Positions 29,866-37,425 of a DNA stretch of 37,425 nucleotides are shown here, piece by piece (the stretch's first letter is position 1; the number at the start of each line of letters is the position of its first letter). The position numbers and the translations under genes are program-made. The DNA comes from Actinomycetota bacterium (GTDB lineage: Bacteria; Actinomycetota; Actinomycetes; Nanopelagicales; Nanopelagicaceae), in the NCBI GenBank assembly GCA_009702835.1, contig WLHF01000003.1, positions 1 to 37,425 of the forward strand, given 5' to 3'. Under the pieces are notes generated by a model. The model was not told the origin of the DNA. It saw nothing but the letters and a program-made list of their open reading frames with translations, and made no database searches.

Positions 29866-32514
29866 ATGAGCAAAAACTCTTTTAACGCAAAGAAAACCCT
29901 AGAGGTTGCGGGTAAGAGTTTTGAGATTTTTGATATTTCGGCGATCGAGGGCGCAAGTAACCTGCCATTCTCATTAAAGATCCTGCTTGAAAATCTTCTA
30001 CGCACCGAAGATGGCGCCAATATTACTGCCGCTCATATCAAGGCATTAGCCTCGTGGAACCCTGAAGCTGAACCAGATACTGAAATCCAGTTCACACCAG
30101 CCCGCGTCATCATGCAGGATTTCACTGGAGTACCGTGCATCGTCGATCTTGCAACTATGCGTGAGGCGATTGTTGAACTTGGGGGAGATGCCTCGAAGGT
30201 AAATCCATTGGCACCAGCTGAACTGGTTATCGATCACTCGGTCATTGCCGATGTTTTTGGAACTAAAGATTCATTTGAGCAGAACACTGATATTGAGTAC
30301 GAGCGAAATCAAGAGCGTTATCGTTTTCTTCGTTGGGGACAGAGTGCATTTGATGAGTTCAAAGTTGTTCCACCTGGAACCGGAATCGTCCACCAAGTAA
30401 ATATTGAGTTTCTTGCCCGAGTTGTAATGACACGCGAAGTCGGTGGCGTTTTACGCGCCTATCCAGATACCGTGGTTGGCACTGATTCGCATACAACAAT
30501 GGTCAATGGTCTTGGTGTCTTGGGCTGGGGTGTTGGTGGAATTGAAGCCGAGGCCGCTCTGCTTGGCCAACCTGTCTCGATGTTGATTCCGCGAGTTGTT
30601 GGTTTCAAACTAACAGGTCAGTTGCCACTTGGTACAACCGCTACAGATATGGCGCTTACGATTACTGAGATTTTGCGTAAGGCCGGGGTCGTTGGAAAGT
30701 TTGTAGAGTTCTTTGGTCCAGGTGTTGTATCGGTACCGATGGCGAATCGAACAACGATTGGCAACATGAGTCCCGAGTACGGCTCTACATGTGCGATCTT
30801 CCCAATCGATGACGAGACGCTTCGCTATCTGCGATTAACTGGTCGTAGTGATGATCAAGTTGCATTAGTTGAAAAATACGCAAAGTTACAAGGCCTATGG
30901 CACGATCCATTGATAGCACCACGATTCTCACAGGTTGTTGAGCTCGATCTCTCAACCGTTGTTCCATCAATCTCTGGACCTAAGCGTCCACAAGATCGAA
31001 TCTCACTCAGCAATTCGAAGGCAGCATTCGCAGAGATTCTCCCATCATATTTTTCAGCTAAGACGGCAAAGGGTGAGGTTGCCGCGGGTAATACGCGGGT
31101 AAAAAATGGTGATGTAGTTATCGCCTCGATTACATCGTGTACTAATACTTCAAATCCATCGGTCATGATAGGTGCGGCTCTTCTTGCGAAAAAAGCCGTT
31201 GAAAAGGGTTTGAAATCAAAGCCATGGGTAAAAACCACTCTCGCACCTGGATCAAAGGTAGTCACCGATTATTACGATCGGGCAGATTTAACGAAATATA
31301 TGCAGGCGCTAGGTTTTCACCTTGTTGGATATGGCTGCGTAACCTGTATCGGTAACTCTGGCCCACTTCCAATCGCTATTAGCAAGGCGGTTAACGAGGG
31401 CGACTTAGCCGTTACTGCCGTGCTCTCCGGTAACCGTAACTTCGAGGGGCGTATAAGCCCTGATGTGAAGATGAACTATTTAGCATCCCCGCCATTAGTT
31501 GTCGCATATGCAATCGCCGGCACCATGGATCATGATTTTGAGAAGGAGTCTTTGGGAGATGATTTAGCTGGCAATCCCGTTTACCTGAAAGATATTTGGC
31601 CATCTCCGCAGGAGATTCAATCGGTAATCGATAGCTCTATCTCATCTACGATGTTTACGAAGGATTATGCAACTGTCTTTGATGGCGATCACCGTTGGAA
31701 AGCACTTGCAACGCCGACTGGCAAAACCTTCGAATGGGATTTGAAATCAACCTATGTTCGAAAGCCCCCTTACTTTGAGGGAATGCCAAAAACTCCAACC
31801 CCAGTTACCGACATCGTTGGTGCTCGAGTATTAGCTGTACTTGGTGATTCAGTAACAACAGATCACATCTCACCCGCAGGTAATATCAAGGCTGAATCTC
31901 CGGCTGGTATCTACTTAGCCCAGCATGGCATTGAGCGTAAAGATTTTAACTCGTATGGCTCTCGTCGCGGAAATCACGAAGTTATGATTCGTGGAACTTT
32001 TGCAAATATTCGTTTAAAGAATCTACTACTAGATGGTGTTGAGGGCGGCTTTACTCGTAACTTCCTCAATGAGGGTGAGCAGGCAACAATTTTTGATGCA
32101 TCGGCGGCTTACCAAAGCGCAGGTGTTCCCTTAGTAATTTTGGCCGGTAAAGAGTATGGCTCTGGATCTTCCCGTGACTGGGCAGCAAAAGGAACTGCAC
32201 TGTTGGGTGTGCGTGCCGTTATCGCCGAAAGTTTTGAGCGAATTCACCGATCAAATTTGATCGGCATGGGCGTGCTTCCACTTCAATTTAGCAATGGTGT
32301 AAGCGCCAAGAGTTTAGGTCTAGATGGCACTGAGGTTTTTTCTATCACTGGAATCACTGCGCTCAATACTGGTGGGGTTCCAAAAGAGCTCACTGTTACC
32401 GCGGGTGAAAAGAGCTTTAGCACCACAGTGCGTATCGATACGCCAGGGGAGGCCGATTACTACCGTCACGGTGGAATCATGCAATTTGTCCTGCGTTCGC
32501 TCTTATCCTCATAA
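29866..32514 (+). CDS. acnA: Aconitate hydratase A
   Basis: [92 protein letters not shown]. Confidence 0.98.
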   Translation: MSKNSFNAKKTLEVAGKSFEIFDISAIEGASNLPFSLKILLENLLRTEDGANITAAHIKALASWNPEAEPDTEIQFTPARVIMQDFTGVPCIVDLATMREAIVELGGDASKVNPLAPAELVIDHSVIADVFGTKDSFEQNTDIEYERNQERYRFLRWGQSAFDEFKVVPPGTGIVHQVNIEFLARVVMTREVGGVLRAYPDTVVGTDSHTTMVNGLGVLGWGVGGIEAEAALLGQPVSMLIPRVVGFKLTGQLPLGTTATDMALTITEILRKAGVVGKFVEFFGPGVVSVPMANRTTIGNMSPEYGSTCAIFPIDDETLRYLRLTGRSDDQVALVEKYAKLQGLWHDPLIAPRFSQVVELDLSTVVPSISGPKRPQDRISLSNSKAAFAEILPSYFSAKTAKGEVAAGNTRVKNGDVVIASITSCTNTSNPSVMIGAALLAKKAVEKGLKSKPWVKTTLAPGSKVVTDYYDRADLTKYMQALGFHLVGYGCVTCIGNSGPLPIAISKAVNEGDLAVTAVLSGNRNFEGRISPDVKMNYLASPPLVVAYAIAGTMDHDFEKESLGDDLAGNPVYLKDIWPSPQEIQSVIDSSISSTMFTKDYATVFDGDHRWKALATPTGKTFEWDLKSTYVRKPPYFEGMPKTPTPVTDIVGARVLAVLGDSVTTDHISPAGNIKAESPAGIYLAQHGIERKDFNSYGSRRGNHEVMIRGTFANIRLKNLLLDGVEGGFTRNFLNEGEQATIFDASAAYQSAGVPLVILAGKEYGSGSSRDWAAKGTALLGVRAVIAESFERIHRSNLIGMGVLPLQFSNGVSAKSLGLDGTEVFSITGITALNTGGVPKELTVTAGEKSFSTTVRIDTPGEADYYRHGGIMQFVLRSLLSS

Positions 32515-32531
32515 GCATCTAAAATATCGCT

Positions 32532-34451
32532 ATGTTGAACCAGATTAAATCTCCTGCAGATTTAGCTGACCTTAGCCCGCTGCAATTAAGCCAACTCAGT
32601 GATGAGATTCGTAACTTCTTAATTGAAAAAGTATCCAAGACAGGCGGGCACTTAGGGCCTAACTTGGGAGTAATAGAACTCACGATTGCAATCCATCGCA
32701 TCTTTGAATCACCAAAAGATGTCATTCTCTTTGATACAGGACATCAAGCCTACGTTCACAAGATTTTAACTGGCCGCGCCGATAGCTTTGATCAACTACG
32801 CCAACGCGGCGGAATTTCTGGATATCCCAATCGCCGAGAAAGTGCACATGATGTTATCGAAAACTCACATGCATCAACGGCCTTGTCATGGGGCGATGGA
32901 ATCTCTCGTGGTTTTTCCTTACAAGGCCTCGATGATCGCCATGTCGTTGTAGTTGTTGGTGATGGGGCCCTAACGGGTGGAATGTCTTGGGAGGCGCTCA
33001 ATAATATTGCCACTGCGGAAAAACGTAATTTAATTATCGTTGTAAACGATAATGAGCGTTCCTACTCACCAACTATTGGCGGTGTGGCTACATATCTCTC
33101 TACCTTGCGCGTGACAAGCGGTTATGAAAAGTTTCTTGACTGGGGTAAAGATGTACTGCATAAGACCCCAGTTGTCGGTGGCCCCATCTACGACACATTG
33201 CACGGCATGAAAAAGGGAATCAAAGACATCATTGCACCGCAGGGAATGTTTGAAGATCTTGGGCTTAAATATATGGGACCCATTGATGGACATGACATCG
33301 GCGCTATGGAGCGGGCACTGCAGCAGGCTAAAGAGTATGGCGCACCGATTTTAGTTCATGCAATTACGGAAAAAGGTAAAGGCCATAAACCAGCAGTTGC
33401 CGATGAGGCCGAAAAATTTCACGCTGTTGGAGTAGTTGATCCTGAGACCGGTGAGCCTTTGGCTAAGAGCGGCCTTACATGGACAAAGGTATTTGCATCC
33501 GAGTTAGTTGAGATCGGCAAAGAGAGAGAAGATGTCGTTGCAATTACTGCTGCGATGCTGGGTCCAACAGGGCTGGATCAATTTGCACAGCTTTTTCCGC
33601 AGCGCACCATCGACGTTGGCATCGCCGAACAACATGCCGTAACGAGTGCTGCAGGAATGGCATTTACTGGGCTTCATCCAGTTGTGGCCGTCTACTCGAC
33701 TTTTCTCAATCGCGCCTTTGATCAACTCTTATTAGATGTTGCACTGCACAAGGCTGGAGTTACATTTGTATTAGATCGCGCAGGAATTACCGGCGATGAT
33801 GGACCTTCCCACCACGGAATCTGGGATTTAGCACTCACTGGAATTGTGCCAACTATGCATGTTGGCGCACCACGTGATGGCGCACGATTGCGCGAACTTC
33901 TGCGCGAGGCCGTTGATATCTCCGATGCTCCATCGATGGTGCGTTTTCCAAAGGGCGCCGTACAGATAGATATTCCAGCCTTTGAGCGACGTGATGGTAT
34001 CGATGTTTTGTATCGTGGTGAAAGCGCCGATGTATTAATGATTAGCGTTGGGGCAATGGCCTCTTTGGCAGTAGAGGCTGCATCCTCGGCATATCGCGAA
34101 GGCGTTGGAGTCACTGTCATTGATCCGCGCTGGGTTAAACCTCTTCCGCAATCTCTCATATCTATGGCTCAACGTTATAAGAGTGTCGTTGTATTAGAAG
34201 ATGGAATTCGCCACGGTGGTATTGCAAGTTCAATCTCAGAACTCTTTAGAGATGCCGGTGTCAACGTGCCCCTTCACTCAATTGGTGTTCCACTTGATTT
34301 CTTGGAGCACTCAAAGCGAAGTGAAATCTTGAATGATATTGGAGTCACGGCTCAAAATATCGCACGCAGCGTTGTCGAGTGGAGCAGTAGTTTTAAGGAA
34401 GAGATGCAACCCCAGCTGGATGAAAACGCGAACCGCACACAGAATCGCTAA
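32532..34451 (+). CDS. dxs: 1-deoxy-D-xylulose-5-phosphate synthase
   Basis: [64 protein letters not shown]. Confidence 0.97.
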   Translation: MLNQIKSPADLADLSPLQLSQLSDEIRNFLIEKVSKTGGHLGPNLGVIELTIAIHRIFESPKDVILFDTGHQAYVHKILTGRADSFDQLRQRGGISGYPNRRESAHDVIENSHASTALSWGDGISRGFSLQGLDDRHVVVVVGDGALTGGMSWEALNNIATAEKRNLIIVVNDNERSYSPTIGGVATYLSTLRVTSGYEKFLDWGKDVLHKTPVVGGPIYDTLHGMKKGIKDIIAPQGMFEDLGLKYMGPIDGHDIGAMERALQQAKEYGAPILVHAITEKGKGHKPAVADEAEKFHAVGVVDPETGEPLAKSGLTWTKVFASELVEIGKEREDVVAITAAMLGPTGLDQFAQLFPQRTIDVGIAEQHAVTSAAGMAFTGLHPVVAVYSTFLNRAFDQLLLDVALHKAGVTFVLDRAGITGDDGPSHHGIWDLALTGIVPTMHVGAPRDGARLRELLREAVDISDAPSMVRFPKGAVQIDIPAFERRDGIDVLYRGESADVLMISVGAMASLAVEAASSAYREGVGVTVIDPRWVKPLPQSLISMAQRYKSVVVLEDGIRHGGIASSISELFRDAGVNVPLHSIGVPLDFLEHSKRSEILNDIGVTAQNIARSVVEWSSSFKEEMQPQLDENANRTQNR

Positions 34452-36501
34452 TACCGCTGCGATCTAAATACGGCAGAATTCCACCTAAGTGCATGGGCCA
34501 GCCCGCGCCCATCAGCATGCAGAAATCGATTTCAGCGGCCGTTGCAACGACACCTTCATCGAGCATCATTCGAGCCTCACTAGCAAGGGCGGTTAATGCA
34601 CGGGTACAAACCTGCTCAGGTGTTGAGGGTGAATCACCCTTTGGAATGAGTGCAAGAGCTGTTGGGTTTGCAGTGACTGTTCCATCCTCATTTTTAATGT
34701 AGAAGTTTCGAACTCCTTGATCGACCATCGCCTGCATCGTTGGAGAGATGCGATATCGCGGACCCAAATTGTTATGAAGAGTTTTTGAAACATGTAGACC
34801 TACGCCAGGACCAACGAGATCGAGAAGTTGGAATGGCGACATTGGAAATCCGATAGAGCTCATGGCGCTATCGGCAACTGCTGGGGGAGTCCCCTCATCA
34901 ACGGCATCGGTGATCTCACCCATAAAGCGCGTCAATAAACGGTTAACAACAAATCCGGGAGCATCTTTACAGATAATCATTACTTTTTTGAGCTCTCTAC
35001 CAACGGCGATGGCAGTTGCAGTTGTCGCATCATCGGTTGTCGATGTGCGGGCAACTTCTAGCAGTGGCATTACTGCAACTGGATTGAAGAAGTGGAAGCC
35101 AACGACTCGCTCTGGGTTTTTCAAACCCTGGCTCATCTTTTCAACCGAGAGCGATGATGTGTTAGTTGCTAGGACGCATTCGGGCGAGATGATGCTCTCT
35201 AACTTTTTAAAGAGCTCCTGCTTGAGTGAGAGCTCCTCGAAGATCGCCTCGATTATAAAATCACAGCCGGCAAAAACACTTTGGTCGGCCGAACCTGAAA
35301 TTAAGAGTGATAAACGCTGGGCAGCCTCTGGGCTCATGCGCTTTTTCTCAACGGCCTTTACTAACTCGCCCTTTACCCAGGCCACACCCTTATCGGCGCG
35401 CTCTTGATCAATATCGGTCATCACCACTGGACATTTGAGGTTGCGCAGTAACAAGAGCGCTAACTGTGATGCCATCAAACCAGCTCCGACAACACCGACC
35501 TTTGCAACTTTGCGCGCCAGGGCAGGCTTTGGTGCCCCTTCTACTTTTTTGCGCTTCTTTTGAATGAGATTAAATGCATACAGAGATGCACGTAGCTCAT
35601 CACTCATTATTAAATCGACCATCGCCTGCTCTTCAGCATCAAATCCAGCTCCGCGAGTATTGCTCTTGGCCTCCGCGATAAGTTTCAGTGCAGCCGCAGG
35701 GGATGCGATCTGCGCCCCACCATATTTTTTAAGGGCAGCGGCGCGACCTGTTGCAAGTGCGCTCTCCCATCCTGGATCGTTGCTGTAATCTTTACGCTCT
35801 ATCGTTGTTGAACCAGAAAGGACAGAGGTTGCAAATGCGATAGATCGCTCGATGAAATCAGCTGGTTCAAAGACTGCATCTACTACGCCGAGCTTGAGTG
35901 CATCCTTTGCCTTCATCATCGTGTTGTTGTTAAGGGCATTGAGCATGATGACCTGAACTGCATGCTCAGGGCCAATAAGTTTAGGAAGAATCGTTGCACC
36001 GCCCCAACCAGGCACTAGCCCTAAAAATACCTCGGGTAATGCGGTGAAGGCAGTGCTAGCAAGAGTGCGGTATTTGCAGTGCAGAGCAACCTCAAGACCG
36101 CCACCGAGTGCTAATCCATTAACGAATGCAAAAGTAGGTATGCCACATTCATCTAAGCGACGGAAAACATCGTGACCGAGTTTTCCTACTGCAAGTGATT
36201 CTTCCGGTTTACTTATAAAAGAAAGCCCAGAGAGATCGGCGCCAGCGGCAAATATAAATGGCTTACCTGTTAGCCCGATAGCAGTTGGTTTTACTGCGAT
36301 GGCAGCGGTGATAGCGGCATCGAGTGATTGCAGCGATGCGGGGCCAAAAGTATTGGGACGGTTGTGATCCTGGCCATTATCTAAAGTAATTAGCGCCATT
36401 ACTCCTTTGCCACCGAAGGCGGCTAAATCAACATTTCGCACTAGGGCATGTGTGACGACCTCTTCTGGTGCACCCTCTGGCATTTTAATATCGCTACTCA
36501 T
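34393..36501 (-). CDS. Fatty-acid oxidation bifunctional enoyl-CoA hydratase / 3-hydroxyacyl-CoA dehydrogenase
   Basis: ECH domain ([32 protein letters not shown]), then [46 protein letters not shown]. Confidence 0.94.
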   Translation of the reverse strand: MSSDIKMPEGAPEEVVTHALVRNVDLAAFGGKGVMALITLDNGQDHNRPNTFGPASLQSLDAAITAAIAVKPTAIGLTGKPFIFAAGADLSGLSFISKPEESLAVGKLGHDVFRRLDECGIPTFAFVNGLALGGGLEVALHCKYRTLASTAFTALPEVFLGLVPGWGGATILPKLIGPEHAVQVIMLNALNNNTMMKAKDALKLGVVDAVFEPADFIERSIAFATSVLSGSTTIERKDYSNDPGWESALATGRAAALKKYGGAQIASPAAALKLIAEAKSNTRGAGFDAEEQAMVDLIMSDELRASLYAFNLIQKKRKKVEGAPKPALARKVAKVGVVGAGLMASQLALLLLRNLKCPVVMTDIDQERADKGVAWVKGELVKAVEKKRMSPEAAQRLSLLISGSADQSVFAGCDFIIEAIFEELSLKQELFKKLESIISPECVLATNTSSLSVEKMSQGLKNPERVVGFHFFNPVAVMPLLEVARTSTTDDATTATAIAVGRELKKVMIICKDAPGFVVNRLLTRFMGEITDAVDEGTPPAVADSAMSSIGFPMSPFQLLDLVGPGVGLHVSKTLHNNLGPRYRISPTMQAMVDQGVRNFYIKNEDGTVTANPTALALIPKGDSPSTPEQVCTRALTALASEARMMLDEGVVATAAEIDFCMLMGAGWPMHLGGILPYLDRSGISDSVCGSRFHPAGVASLP

Positions 36502-37425
36502 TTATTTCACCGCTCCTACAAAATGTGGATTCTCCCAGATAACCGTGCCGCCCATTCCAAGACCGATACACATAGTTGTGATGCCATAACGCACCTCGGG
36601 ATGATCCTCAAAACTTCGCGCTAAGTTGAGCATTAAACGAACGCCAGAGGATGCCAATGGATGGCCAACTGCTATCGCACCACCAAATCGATTAACGCGG
36701 GCATCATCATCGGCGATACCGAAGTACTCTAAGAAAGCTAATACCTGTACGGCAAATGCCTCGTTGATTTCAAATAAACCAATGTCGGCGATAGTTAAAC
36801 CCGCCTGCTTAAGAGCCTTAATAGTTGCAGGCACTGGTCCATAGCCCATGACTTCTGGTTCAACTCCGGCAAATGCAAAGGTAACTAAGCGCGCTTTGAT
36901 TGTTAAACCAAGTTCGATGGCTTTTTCTTCGCTAGCAAGTAATGCAGCTGTGGCACCATCGTTTAATCCAGATGAGTTTCCTGCGGTAACGCGACCTGCA
37001 GGACGAAATGGAGTCTTCAATCCAGCTAAACCCTCTAGCGTTGTTGTTGGACGTGGTGGCTCATCCATTGTTGCAATACCCCAACCGAGTTCGGCGTTGC
37101 GCGCCGCCGTTGGAATTAAATCACGTTGAATTAACCCAGCCTCATAAGCCTTAGCGGTTTTAATCTGCGAGTTGAGTGCGTACTTATCGGCACGCTCTTT
37201 CGTAATAGTTGGAAAGCGATCGTGTAAACGTTCGGCCGTTGCACCCATAGCAAGTGCATCTTGTTCCACGATGCGCTCTGCAAGAAAACGTGGATTGGGA
37301 TCTAGACCGTCACCGATTGGGTGGTTACCCATATGTTCAACACCACCTGCGATTGCAATCTCATTTGTTCCTAGTGCAATAGCACCTGCGATTGTTGTAA
37401 CTGCAGTTAATGCACCTGCACACCA
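36502..37425 (-). CDS. Acetyl-CoA acyltransferase (thiolase), N-terminus cut by window end
   Basis: Frame continues to the window end (WCAGALTAVTTIAGAIALGTNEIAIAGGVEHM...), NEAFAVQ, GGAIAVGHPLASSGVR, CIGLGMGGTVIWE; abuts the fadJ-like start. Confidence 0.94.
   Translation of the reverse strand, partial: WCAGALTAVTTIAGAIALGTNEIAIAGGVEHMGNHPIGDGLDPNPRFLAERIVEQDALAMGATAERLHDRFPTITKERADKYALNSQIKTAKAYEAGLIQRDLIPTAARNAELGWGIATMDEPPRPTTTLEGLAGLKTPFRPAGRVTAGNSSGLNDGATAALLASEEKAIELGLTIKARLVTFAFAGVEPEVMGYGPVPATIKALKQAGLTIADIGLFEINEAFAVQVLAFLEYFGIADDDARVNRFGGAIAVGHPLASSGVRLMLNLARSFEDHPEVRYGITTMCIGLGMGGTVIWENPHFVGAVK

Overview
This 37.4 kb window looks like a streamlined, gene-dense actinobacterial chromosome segment. 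No rRNA, tRNA, CRISPR array, transposon or phage genes were seen. The left third is the conserved actinobacterial block recG(partial)-rsmD-coaD-(DivIVA-like)-yceD/DUF177-rpmF-rnc-smc-ftsY-amt-glnB-ffh-rpsP-khpA-rimM-trmD. Several genes usually found in that block are absent here (mutM, glnD, rplS). Next come an acyl-ACP desaturase and a gene set resembling gamma-glutamyl-amine (polyamine/ethanolamine-type) catabolism: class I GATase, aldehyde dehydrogenase, GlnA3/PuuA-like glutamine synthetase, APC permease and class II GATase. The right part carries miaB-miaA-dapF-hflX, DUF4193, DUF3093, a hotdog thioesterase, dut, DUF3159, a TrkA/Ceo pair, a TRAM/TrmA-type RNA methyltransferase, aconitase, dxs, fadJ-like and fadA (partial). 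rpmF (L32) is real but missing from the supplied ORF track because it is only 57 aa. The main candidates for a second look are the gamma-glutamyl-amine gene set with two different amidohydrolases, a recurrent TANNNT box 6-7 nt before start codons (leaderless mRNA architecture), two 30-32 bp back-to-back divergent promoters, and a 13-bp palindrome upstream of aconitase. I see no clear evidence for a wholly new defence or mobile system.
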